A stretch of 17,917 nt of DNA, taken from the NCBI GenBank assembly GCA_958417225.1, contig CATZCM010000030.1:1-17917 (forward strand). Reading direction: 5' to 3'. Positions 1 through 7,665 of the stretch are shown in pieces. The stretch's first letter is position 1. Every line of letters starts with the position of its first letter. This stretch comes from an uncultured Eubacteriales bacterium (GTDB taxonomy: Bacteria > Bacillota > Clostridia > Oscillospirales > Acutalibacteraceae). The notes below the pieces were generated by a model. It searched no databases. It had not been told where the DNA came from and saw only the letters and a list, made by a program, of their open reading frames with translations. Position numbers and translations under genes: made by a program.

Positions 1-108
1 AAAAGAACTGATTTTGGTGGAAGTCTCATAACTGAAAAACGTGGTGGTGGAAAAAGTAGCTACCAATACGAAGTGAGAGAAATTCAAGTACAGGAGGAAT
101 TTTTATAA
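1..108 (+). CDS. C-terminal end of an unknown protein (partial, 5' truncated)
   Basis: Frame 1 is open from the first base to a TAA at 106-108 and encodes the last 35 residues of a protein that starts outside the window. The tail is Gly/Lys-rich then acidic, ending in VQEEFL. Its stop overlaps the ATG of the next gene as TAATG, and that gene's ribosome binding site (AGGAGG, about 92-97) lies inside this frame. This is typical of translational coupling within an operon. I do not recognise the family. The frame could be open by chance over so short a stretch, but the stop-start overlap makes a real gene likely. Confidence 0.55.
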   Translation, partial: KRTDFGGSLITEKRGGGKSSYQYEVREIQVQEEFL

Positions 109-695
109 TGAAAAGGTTTTTAGCGATTATTTTATCAGTAGCAATTATAATGAGTTTTGGTACGTCTCGGGCATTTGCAAACATATCTGAAAGCAATTTG
201 GAGAATTCGGGGTGTAGGGATAATTGCTCATGGGTGGTACCAACTACGATTGGAGTTGGATTAACGTTAGTTGTCACATCAGGTATTATTGCATATAAAC
301 TCGGTTTGCATGATTATATTAATCAGATTATAAATAAAAAAATTAGGGTTGTAGGAAAATGTTTTGAAAGTGATGATCTTTTAACATATGCACCAAGAGC
401 TGGGGTTGAATATATTGAAAAATTAGTTAATGGGAGTTTGCCTAGATTTGGTGCAAGTGACGAAATCCAAGCAAGGCGTTTATCAACTGTACAGTCTTTT
501 TGTAATACAGCTAAAATGATAGTTAGAAATCGGATCGAAAATGGTGATTCTGGTTATACTTGGCTTTATAATGAACTTTTTGCGAAGGAAAATATAATCA
601 TGCAAATTCAGAGAGACGGATCAACAACTGTTGGATATTTAAGAAATTTATTAAACTCTGTAAAGGATCTGCTTGTGGAATCAAGCAATCTATAA
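108..695 (+). CDS. Exported or membrane-anchored hypothetical protein, 195 aa
   Basis: I do not recognise this family. Residues 1-24 form a clear signal peptide (positive MKR, hydrophobic core, SRAFA cleavage region). Residues about 43-64 are a second hydrophobic segment (VPTTIGVGLTLVV) followed by a soluble, mixed-charge domain of about 130 residues. The mature protein is therefore probably tethered to the membrane near its N-terminus. Cys36, Cys40, Cys79 and Cys132 could form disulfides. The start is fixed by AGGAGG about 10 nt upstream, and the ATG overlaps the previous stop by one base. A 51-nt gap separates it from the 1043-aa gene downstream, whose signal peptide is similar (ending SRAYA), so the two are probably exported together. 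A partner or immunity role for the downstream toxin-like protein is possible, but nothing in the sequence proves it. Confidence 0.8.
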   Translation: MKRFLAIILSVAIIMSFGTSRAFANISESNLENSGCRDNCSWVVPTTIGVGLTLVVTSGIIAYKLGLHDYINQIINKKIRVVGKCFESDDLLTYAPRAGVEYIEKLVNGSLPRFGASDEIQARRLSTVQSFCNTAKMIVRNRIENGDSGYTWLYNELFAKENIIMQIQRDGSTTVGYLRNLLNSVKDLLVESSNL

Positions 696-746
696 AAGTG
701 TTTGATGTGTTAATTTTTAATTATGTAGATAAAGTGAGGAAATAAA

Positions 747-3700
747 GTGTTAAAAAAAATTATATCCATAATGTTAGCTACGTTGATGGTAGTAGTTCAA
801 TTTGATAGCAGAGCCTATGCAAAAAGTAATATAGATGCTTCAGTTATCGAATCTATGTCACAACTAATGTCAAATCCATATGGAACACAGAAAAATGGTA
901 TAAATGAGTTCTATCACAGTGAAGAGCAAAAATTGCCTGATGGTGGATTTGCAGATCAGAGCATTGGACGGAATTTTGTGCAGGGAAACACTCGGTGTGA
1001 GCCTGAGATAGAAAAAGTTGAATTTTGTGAAGGGCAAGAGATTGATTCTGTAAAATCCCAAGAATTTGATGCAGGTTTAGAAAAAACTCAGATTGCGACT
1101 AGCGTTGTTGATAATGGTGGTGCTGTAAACGAAGTATGTGATGTATGTAAGGGTATTTCTTGGAACAATCCAAGTTTAGAAGAAAAAAGTGTAGTGAATT
1201 TAGAAAATGAAGCATCACCTGATAAAGTGGCACAGTTTTCAAATAAAGAGTATTCCATAGAATGGGGGTACAAAGATTGTAAAAAATCAAACAAGACTGA
1301 AATAGATGACAAACATACTAAATATAGTGAAGTTTATGAAAAAGTGGATCTTGAGTATGCGGTGTCGGATAAACACATAAAAGAAAACATTGTGCTTAAT
1401 TCGAAAGAAGCTAGAAAAGTTTTTGAGATAGTGTACAAGATTGGTGATTTAACAGCAAGGCAACTGGATGACAAAACTGTAGCGCTTATGAATCAATATG
1501 AACAAACTGTGTTTAAGATATCGGCGCCGCAGATGATAGATGCCGATGATGTTGCGAGTGATGCATTAAAATTGAGTATTAAGCATCAGTGCAATGGGGT
1601 ATTGGAACTGGAGCTTGTTTGTGATAACAATTGGCTGGATTCGGAAGACAGATTGTATCCTGTGAAAATTGACCCGGATTATAAGGATGAATGCTTTTCT
1701 GTTGATGTAAGTTCAAATAGCCCTTTTTGTACTAATTACCGCAGAAAAGATACAAGTACGTCAGTGTTTATTGACTTGAGGGGATCAGACTTTAAGGAAA
1801 AAAATGTGGTAATGGTGGCAGTGTATGGAAGGGATGCTAAAGGTGTAGAAAAAAATTGTACTTACAAATCACCGTATTACATGCTTGAAGCAGGGAAAAA
1901 ATATGAATTGTACAATACAGTTGCGGAATCTGGTTGCTGTGATGTTCAGATTAGATTTAATGGATTTATAGGACAGAGAATCAAAGGTAAGTGGAGTCCA
2001 GATTACGCCCCTGACCCTGAATGTATAAGAATAGGCGATATGCGTGGGGCTAAAGGAAATACAGCTGATTCAGAAATCCTTGTAAGTGAAGGTGTTTGGT
2101 CAAGTGTTCGCACAAAAGGAAATAATTCTTCAGTATATGTAAATTTAGAAGGTGCTGGTGTAGGTACAGTTAAAGTTAGTATTTTTGGAGTTGGAGGGAC
2201 GATGCCTCTGGGGAATTGTACTAGTGACCCAAGCGGTGCGTATACTTTGGAGTTTGGAAAAAAATATGAACTTTACAATAATGTTAAAGAACATGGTTTT
2301 TGTGCAGTACAACTTAGATTTTTTGAATTGTCCGGTTGTGCCACTAAAGGTAGATGGAGTCCAGATTATGTGCCGGAAGGTGGATGCATTACACTGGATA
2401 AACATGGAGTAAGATATGGGTCAACGGGTGCTCCAGCAGTAGAAATTCGTCCGGTTACAAGCCAATCTGAATATATTGATGTGCCGAGGATTAGTCAGCA
2501 AGGAGTCGCAAGTACTGGATGTGAATCTGTCAGTGCAGTAATGTTATTAAATCATTATGGATACCATATATCCATTCAAGACTTTATTAACAAATTTTTA
2601 GAAAAAAGAAGTTTAGCGGAAGGTCCAGACCCAAATAGCGCTTTTATTGGTAATCCGTATAGTGGAAGTGGTTTTGGTTGTTTTGCTCCGTGTATTGCAA
2701 AGGCAATGAATAAAATTCTCTCGAATCATCGTGCTCAAGTTATCCGTGGCAAAAGTTTAAGTGAACTTGCGAACGAGTATGTAAAAAAAGGTTCTCCAGT
2801 GCTTGTTTGGGCAACTATGGGGATGAGACCAGTTGTTAAAAAAACGTCTTGGAATATTGGCTATACTGACGAAAATGCAGTATACAGAATGGGTGAACGT
2901 TTTACTTGGCCAGGGAATGAGCACTGTCTTGTGTTAGTTGGATGCAATGAAAGGGAATTTATCGTTAATGATCCACTGCAATTGGCCTGTAAAGTGTGTG
3001 GTGCATATGAGAGAACTTTGATGGAACAAAGATTTGCTGAATTGGGCTCTCAGGCTGTAGTTATTACAGGAAATGGTGTGTGTCAAAAGGCTGAAATTCA
3101 GTATAAGTCAGTAAGAACCATAATAGAAGATATTGGTGGGCTTATTAGAGTAGTGATGCAGTCTGCCATGATGGACGGACAAGAGGCACATAAACTTTTA
3201 CAGGAAGTTTTTGTGAAGCAATATGGTCCGGATAAGGCTTTTACGGAAGTTGTAATATCGAGTAATTGCAAGAAAAGAGTTGACATGATGTTGCTTAATA
3301 ATTCGGTTGCAGAATTATATGAAATAAAGCCCAACAGTCATCTGTTAGCTTTGTTGGCATTAAAAAGACCAGAATTGTGGAAGAATGTAGCTACTAGTGC
3401 GTTTGATGAATTTAGTTACCGTCTCAGAAAATTATCATCAACTAAAATTGGTTCGAATCAACTTGAAAATTATGTGAACATTACTATTTTAGATGAAGAG
3501 TTCAAAAGGAAGTACGGGTGTGTTGCAACTGTGAAAGGAACCACATTTAGACCGGATGGATGGGTACTTAAAAGAAAATCAAATCCTTTAAGATCAGTTA
3601 GATATGACATATATTACGAAAAATTAGATCCAGGAATGATTTATTGGATATACGTTGATTCTGATGAGAAAGTAAAAAGAAAAGATGAGATTGTAGCTAT

Positions 3701-3878
3701 TAAACTTTTTGAGCTTATGAAGCAACATATTGAAGAATTGAATGCTGCTTTGAATGACGCACTTAGAAATGGAAATGGTGTTATAGAGGTGTTTGGAATT
3801 ACAATGGGGGTAGGGGTTTTTATTTTAATTATTACTATTGTGGTTTCAGCAGCTGCTGCAGCTATTGCAGTAATTTAA
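747..3878 (+). CDS. Secreted multidomain toxin-like protein: WapA-like region, tandem WSPD domains, C39-like peptidase, PD-(D/E)xK nuclease-like domain
   Basis: The gene encodes 1043 aa from a GTG start with GTGAGGA 7 nt upstream. Residues 1-25 are a signal peptide. Residues about 190-312 match the N-terminal region of WapA/Rhs wall proteins of Firmicutes (YSEVYEKVDLEYAV, then a WL...RLYPVKIDP ending). Two homologous domains follow at about 318-432 and 435-553; each has GKKYELYN and ends near K-GxWSPDY. Residues about 575-760 resemble a Peptidase_C39_2 domain: oxyanion Gln584/585, Cys592 in TGCES, His726 in EHCLVLVG and Asp742 in NDP. Residues about 800-985 carry Asp846, Glu859-Ile-Lys861 (YEIKP) and Gln905-x3-Tyr909, the motif set of PD-(D/E)xK nucleases and of REase-type domains in polymorphic toxins. 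A hydrophobic Ala-rich helix (about 1010-1043) closes the protein. By inference it is an exported effector whose peptidase may release the nuclease. Domain names rest on motif recognition, not on a search. Confidence 0.8.
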   Translation: MLKKIISIMLATLMVVVQFDSRAYAKSNIDASVIESMSQLMSNPYGTQKNGINEFYHSEEQKLPDGGFADQSIGRNFVQGNTRCEPEIEKVEFCEGQEIDSVKSQEFDAGLEKTQIATSVVDNGGAVNEVCDVCKGISWNNPSLEEKSVVNLENEASPDKVAQFSNKEYSIEWGYKDCKKSNKTEIDDKHTKYSEVYEKVDLEYAVSDKHIKENIVLNSKEARKVFEIVYKIGDLTARQLDDKTVALMNQYEQTVFKISAPQMIDADDVASDALKLSIKHQCNGVLELELVCDNNWLDSEDRLYPVKIDPDYKDECFSVDVSSNSPFCTNYRRKDTSTSVFIDLRGSDFKEKNVVMVAVYGRDAKGVEKNCTYKSPYYMLEAGKKYELYNTVAESGCCDVQIRFNGFIGQRIKGKWSPDYAPDPECIRIGDMRGAKGNTADSEILVSEGVWSSVRTKGNNSSVYVNLEGAGVGTVKVSIFGVGGTMPLGNCTSDPSGAYTLEFGKKYELYNNVKEHGFCAVQLRFFELSGCATKGRWSPDYVPEGGCITLDKHGVRYGSTGAPAVEIRPVTSQSEYIDVPRISQQGVASTGCESVSAVMLLNHYGYHISIQDFINKFLEKRSLAEGPDPNSAFIGNPYSGSGFGCFAPCIAKAMNKILSNHRAQVIRGKSLSELANEYVKKGSPVLVWATMGMRPVVKKTSWNIGYTDENAVYRMGERFTWPGNEHCLVLVGCNEREFIVNDPLQLACKVCGAYERTLMEQRFAELGSQAVVITGNGVCQKAEIQYKSVRTIIEDIGGLIRVVMQSAMMDGQEAHKLLQEVFVKQYGPDKAFTEVVISSNCKKRVDMMLLNNSVAELYEIKPNSHLLALLALKRPELWKNVATSAFDEFSYRLRKLSSTKIGSNQLENYVNITILDEEFKRKYGCVATVKGTTFRPDGWVLKRKSNPLRSVRYDIYYEKLDPGMIYWIYVDSDEKVKRKDEIVAIKLFELMKQHIEELNAALNDALRNGNGVIEVFGITMGVGVFILIITIVVSAAAAAIAVI

Positions 3879-3925
3879 TTATGAGCGTGTATACTTTTAT
3901 TTGTAATTAAGTTTAGTCAAGGTAA

Positions 3926-3974
3926 GATAAGGGTGCACTTTGAAAAAAGAAAGTGCTCCTATCTGATTTTTTGT
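3926..3974 (+). terminator. Rho-independent terminator after the toxin-like gene
   Basis: GATAAGGGTGCACTTT pairs with AAAGTGCTCCTATC across a short A-rich loop, with a few mismatches, and is followed by a T-rich run (TGATTTTTTG). It lies 48 nt after the stop of the 1043-aa gene and closes that operon. Confidence 0.7.
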
Positions 3975-4033
3975 GTGTTAGTGGATTTTTTTTATATTAA
4001 TTTATAATTTGAATGAATAAGTTCTGAAAATGA

Positions 4034-4087
4034 AAAAATATACACTATCGTGCTTCATGTGGCATGAGTGCGATGGTGTATATTTTT
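4034..4087. terminator. Bidirectional terminator between convergent genes
   Basis: AAAAATATACACTATCG and CGATGGTGTATATTTTT are near-perfect inverted arms, and the stem continues inward to CATG-TGG-CATG. The A-run and T-run flanking the arms let it work on either strand. It sits between the rightward toxin-like gene and the leftward amidase-like gene, 22 nt past the latter's stop. Confidence 0.8.
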
Positions 4088-4108
4088 AATTTAATCCGGA
4101 AATAATTC

Positions 4109-4723
4109 TTATTTAAAATGAATGCAGATACATTCGGTAGATGGGGATGAAGATAAAGATAAAATTTCGTTATTACGGGGGTTGTTATGAGCGTATATTT
4201 GTACGTATTTGTCATCGGAATCATTGCTTACGATGACAACGTGTGTGTATTGATCAGTGTCGTCAGGGGCGGAACCTATCGTATGATAAAAAATAACGTC
4301 TCCTTTGGATATTCGACCAACATTACTGGACCATTCAATTTTTTCATCAGAGTTTTTAGTTAACATGTGAACCTCAGTGAATGGTCTGCTTGACAAATCA
4401 TGAAATAACCCCCAACAACCGGGATAAATGTATCCATTTATATTTTCGCTCAGTGATATGCGTGGCCATTCTCCGGGGATTTTTCCGATTATATCAGTTT
4501 CTTTTGAGAACTCAAGCCCGCCTGCAGTGAGGCAATGTGATACGAATCCAGCACATAAGGTTTGATCTGGGCCGCCAGTTTCTCTATCATTCCAGTGCTG
4601 TGATGCGTATGTAAGTGAATGTTGGACATTATATTCACCTGTCGCAAATGCACTAAAGGATATGCAAAACAGAGTAAGCAATATGGCGGATAAGTTAATT
4701 GATAATTTCTTTAATTTCTTCAC
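4109..4723 (-). CDS. Secreted amidase-like (papain-fold) protein
   Basis: The gene encodes 204 aa from a GTG start, with AAAGGA about 8 nt upstream on the minus strand. Residues 1-27 are a signal peptide ending SAFA. The mature part resembles the putative amidase domain (Amidase_6 type): YASQHWND near residue 40, Cys57 in LCAGFVSHCL, the structural GDVIFYH at about 141-147, His161 in YTHVVIV and HNN at 179-181. These would give the Cys-His-Asn/Asp triad of papain-like cell-wall amidases and endopeptidases. At 204 aa it is little more than the catalytic domain, with no cell-wall binding repeats. It has its own promoter and is convergent with the toxin-like gene, so it is probably not in that operon. 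A role in peptidoglycan turnover is inferred from the family; the substrate is unknown. Confidence 0.75.
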   Translation of the reverse strand: MKKLKKLSINLSAILLTLFCISFSAFATGEYNVQHSLTYASQHWNDRETGGPDQTLCAGFVSHCLTAGGLEFSKETDIIGKIPGEWPRISLSENINGYIYPGCWGLFHDLSSRPFTEVHMLTKNSDEKIEWSSNVGRISKGDVIFYHTIGSAPDDTDQYTHVVIVSNDSDDKYVQIYAHNNPRNNEILSLSSSPSTECICIHFK

Positions 4724-4757
4724 TATAACATTCCTTTACTTATAAATTTATGATTTT

Positions 4758-4786
4758 ATTATACTACAAGGGGATTTAAAAATCAA
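4758..4786 (-). promoter_or_regulatory. Sigma-A promoter of the amidase-like gene
   Basis: On the minus strand TTGATT (4786-4781) and TATAAT (4763-4758) are separated by exactly 17 nt. The expected start is about 25-30 nt upstream of the GTG codon at 4723. Confidence 0.75.
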
Positions 4787-5080
4787 GGGGTTTTAGGAAG
4801 ATTTAGAGAGATTTTAATGCTTTTTGTAAAAATTCGTGCTATTAATATAAATTTTAAAGAATTTATTAAAAAAATTTCTCTTTGATGTTTATAAATAAAA
4901 AGTAAAAAAATATGAATTTTTTTCAAGGCTGAATAATATAATTTTGTATAAAGTGTGTTTTGTAAATAAAATGAAGTATTTATTAAGACAGCAAGGTGAT
5001 AGTGATCGATAAAATATATTATAATAAAATTGTTTTATGATAAAAAAAATAATGCAAAATGATTATTTGTGACAGATCAC
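4787..5080. other. Gene-free AT-rich spacer between divergent promoters
   Basis: This very AT-rich stretch lies between the leftward amidase-like promoter and the rightward transporter promoter. I see no ORF, RNA gene or strong hairpin in it. A short inverted repeat, GTGA-CAGA-TCAC (5069-5080), directly abuts the transporter -35 box and could be an operator, but its 4-bp arms are weak evidence. Confidence 0.5.
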
Positions 5081-5109
5081 TTGATTTATTTGTTTTTAGA
5101 TGTTATCAT
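5081..5109 (+). promoter_or_regulatory. Promoter of the OPA-family transporter gene
   Basis: TTGATT (5081-5086) and TATCAT (5104-5109) are spaced 17 nt apart, about 46 nt before the ATG. The ribosome binding site AGGAGGGG (5143-5150) is 4 nt before the ATG at 5155. Confidence 0.65.
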
Positions 5110-5154
5110 TATAGCAGTGCTTAAAAAATTAATATTACTTTTAGGAGGGGTACT

Positions 5155-6603
5155 ATGGCACAACAATCATCAACAAAGCAACGTGGCTTTTGGGGGAAAC
5201 TGTTTTTAGAGCCGAAACCAAAGCCAACAATCAGTGACAAGGGACTGATAAAGAGTAAGTTTCAATTTTTTCAACCTATGATATTTATAGTTTTGTATCT
5301 TTTGTACTTTGCTTCTTACCTTGGAAGAAAGCAACTTTCAATGGGATTTCAAGGAGTTAAATCGCACAACATAAATGGTATAGAAGATCTATTTCCAACA
5401 CTAGGTGCGATGTATGGTACATTATTGGTGGTGTACTACATATCATACGCAGTGGGAAAGATAATCGGTGGAGTCGTTGCGGATAGGGCTAATCTTAGGG
5501 TTGTGTTGCCGTTATCCGTAGGTATTTCAGCGCTACTTCCTATAGGAATTGTATTTAGTGTTGAGATTTTTCAGAATAACGCACCAGAATTTTTGTCAAA
5601 GACTTTAATGGTTGTGTCATGGGGGCTAGCAGGATTTATCCAAGCAGCGTCTTTTCCACTATGTGGTAAAGCTCTTACACACTGGTATTCAAATAAGAAT
5701 CGCGCTACTATTTGGTCGTTTTGGTCAACTTCCCATGAATTAGGTTCATTTGCAGCTGTTTTGTTGTCAGGGTGGTTGATCGAAAAATGGGGTTGGACAT
5801 GGGTTTTCTTTGGTCCAGCGATTATTTCAGTTGTAGTTGCAATTGTAGGTCTATTCGTTCTTCGTGAAAAACCAGTTACAATGGGACTTCCTGATGTGGA
5901 AACTTACGCTGGTTGCGCTCCAAAAAAAGTAGAGGAAAAAGAAGAGGAAGAAGATACAAGACCTTATGGTCAAGTATTCTTCCAAGAAGTTTTGAAAAAT
6001 AAAACTATCTGGATATTGGCAATATGTTTTATTTGTGTTTATATAATGAGAAGTGGACCAATTGACTGGATGCTTAAAGCTTTTGAGAATGATCCAAGCG
6101 TAAAAGGAAAAACTGCTATTGTTCCGCTATTTGGTGCATTGGGTACGTTGTCTATTCCTGTAGTATCAAATTATTTGTTTAAAGGAAGAAGAGCTCCTGC
6201 TTTGTTTTTGTACTTTTTAGTTTCGACTATCTGCTTTACAGCAATAAGGTTAGTTACGCCGTTTGACGGCAGGGCTATAATTACTCTTCCGGACAGTGTT
6301 GTTAATGTAGTACAATGGATTGCATTGCCACTACTTGGTATTGCAACTTATGGTCCTTTGGTTATGATTGGCGGCGTTGCTTCTATTGAATCTGCCTCTA
6401 AAAGGGTTGCAGCTGCTACAACAGGATTTACTGGAGGTATCGGATATGTGGGTGCAATATTAATTTCTTATTTAGGTCAGTTTGCTCAAAAGAGTCATAA
6501 TTTTGGTATGTTGTTTACAGTTATGCTCTCGGCTTCACTTTTGGCTACTATCCTTATTACGTTGCTTTGGAACCAGCAGGCAAGTAAAGATTACTCTCAT
6601 TAA
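5155..6603 (+). CDS. MFS organophosphate:phosphate antiporter (UhpT/UhpC/GlpT-like)
   Basis: The 482-aa protein is an integral membrane protein with about 12 hydrophobic segments in two halves, and a charged KKVEEKEEEEE loop (about 257-266) between them. Signature positions align with GlpT/UhpT: Arg58-Lys59 in YLGRKQLS (GlpT Arg45-Lys46), His194 in WSTSHELGS (GlpT His165 in WNCAHNVGG) and Arg299 in YIMRSGPIDW (GlpT Arg269). MGLPDVE after TM6 and ADRANLRVVLP also match. Members of this OPA family exchange internal phosphate for hexose-6-phosphate, glycerol-3-phosphate or phosphoglycerate. The exact substrate cannot be read from the sequence. The gene stands alone with its own promoter and terminator, and no two-component uhp/pgt regulator is next to it. 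The N-terminal cytoplasmic extension of about 40 aa is longer than in GlpT. In intracellular bacteria such carriers often import host sugar phosphates. Confidence 0.9.
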   Translation: MAQQSSTKQRGFWGKLFLEPKPKPTISDKGLIKSKFQFFQPMIFIVLYLLYFASYLGRKQLSMGFQGVKSHNINGIEDLFPTLGAMYGTLLVVYYISYAVGKIIGGVVADRANLRVVLPLSVGISALLPIGIVFSVEIFQNNAPEFLSKTLMVVSWGLAGFIQAASFPLCGKALTHWYSNKNRATIWSFWSTSHELGSFAAVLLSGWLIEKWGWTWVFFGPAIISVVVAIVGLFVLREKPVTMGLPDVETYAGCAPKKVEEKEEEEDTRPYGQVFFQEVLKNKTIWILAICFICVYIMRSGPIDWMLKAFENDPSVKGKTAIVPLFGALGTLSIPVVSNYLFKGRRAPALFLYFLVSTICFTAIRLVTPFDGRAIITLPDSVVNVVQWIALPLLGIATYGPLVMIGGVASIESASKRVAAATTGFTGGIGYVGAILISYLGQFAQKSHNFGMLFTVMLSASLLATILITLLWNQQASKDYSH

Positions 6604-6681
6604 GTTTTATTGATTTTATAGAATTTAACTCAAAGAAGCCGTGGCTTGAGACCTAGGTTTAATAATGAAGTGTCTTAGAAA

Positions 6682-6721
6682 AATGGTGTAATTTCATGAA
6701 AATGAGGTTACACTATTTTTT
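6682..6721 (+). terminator. Rho-independent terminator after the transporter gene
   Basis: AATGGTGTAATTTCAT pairs over 16 bp, with a few G-U pairs, with ATGAGGTTACACTATT across a GAAA tetraloop, and a run of six T follows. It lies about 78 nt after the transporter stop. Confidence 0.9.
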
Positions 6722-7608
6722 GTGGTGTTTGATACGTATATTTGCAAGGTTACAAATCGGTATTCTTTGATTTGGCTACATATTTCTATAAATTTAGCCA
6801 CGAATTGTGCACAAAAAGGGTATCCATGATAAGCGACTGATTGAACCTATCAAGGCATATTTGGAAAGTGGTGCTATTGGAAACGTAGTTGTTATTAAAA
6901 TAATATGGAATTCACGATAAAGAAAAATTTGTCTTTGCTTTTTGCATGTATACGATTTTGATAATATTTTTTAGATGAAAATAGTTAAGGTAATACGCTG
7001 TGCGAACGATATTTTGCTGTTGGCAAAAAACATTTGTGTAGTTAGCGTATATTCAATTCGCAAATTCGGTTTTTCGAGGTTTTGTTGAAAACAAACTGTG
7101 AAACCTAAATTCGTGTAGTTGAGGTAGAAGATTAGGTGCGGTGTTAAACAACATAAAAGTGTATATGAGAGGGTTGTATTAGCTATTTACGGTTTAGCGA
7201 CGAAATAGGAAAATTTATAAAAAGATGGAATGGGTGGTTTTGCAGAAGAATACGGATGTATATTTAGAAGTAATGGAAGGTGCAAAGAACAAGAAAACCT
7301 AAAGAAATTAGGAGTATCCGGATGGTAAGCTTATCAAAAAGGTTATTAGAATGTTGTAGATAGAGAATACTAACGTATACCATAATAAATGAAAGATTTG
7401 CACTTAGGTGGATACCATGACATATCTGAAAGCTTACAAGAGTTAAATGCATCCAATATAACTAAATCGCATGGCATGCGTGGTGCTGTGAGAAATTGGT
7501 TATCCAGCTAATTGGTAGTCTCTACTCAATTACTTATCTATTTGTTTAGTATGTTTATCCTTTATAAAATACACATATCTTAACAGGATTTATTTATTAC
7601 TTTATTTA
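6722..7608. other. Gene-poor region with probable decayed coding remnants
   Basis: No intact gene is visible over nearly 900 bp. On the plus strand several short stretches read like protein but are broken by stops and frame changes: KGIHDKRLIEPIKAYLESGA (about 6818-6877), NLKKLGVSGW ending in TAA (about 7297-7329), and LGGYHDISESLQELNA then SHGMRGAVRNW (about 7403-7498). The mean base composition is less A/T-extreme than the true spacers elsewhere. I read this as one or more pseudogenes in late decay; I cannot name the parent genes. The last fragment faintly recalls the HGxR segment of tyrosine recombinases, but that is weak. Confidence 0.4.
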
Positions 7609-7654
7609 TAGAAAAAATCTTCGATTTGACATAACAAATCGAAGATTTTTTCTA
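7609..7654. terminator. rpsR: Bidirectional terminator downstream of rpsR
   Basis: A perfect stem of about 20 bp (core GAAAAAATCTTCGATTTG and its exact complement) encloses a 6-nt loop, ACATAA. An A-run and a T-run at the two ends make it work on both strands. It lies 11 nt past the rpsR stop and ends the rpsF-ssb-rpsR transcript. Confidence 0.92.
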
Positions 7655-7665
7655 ATAAAATTTCA

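Noticed and set aside
2471..3060. ABC-exporter-type bacteriocin-processing C39 domain
   Set aside because: There is no transporter membrane domain or ATPase in the protein, and it has a Sec-type signal peptide. It fits the C39-like soluble peptidase group instead.
7264..7452. 62-aa minus-strand frame in the gene-poor region
   Set aside because: No ribosome binding site or recognisable domain; it is hydrophobic by chance in AT-rich DNA.
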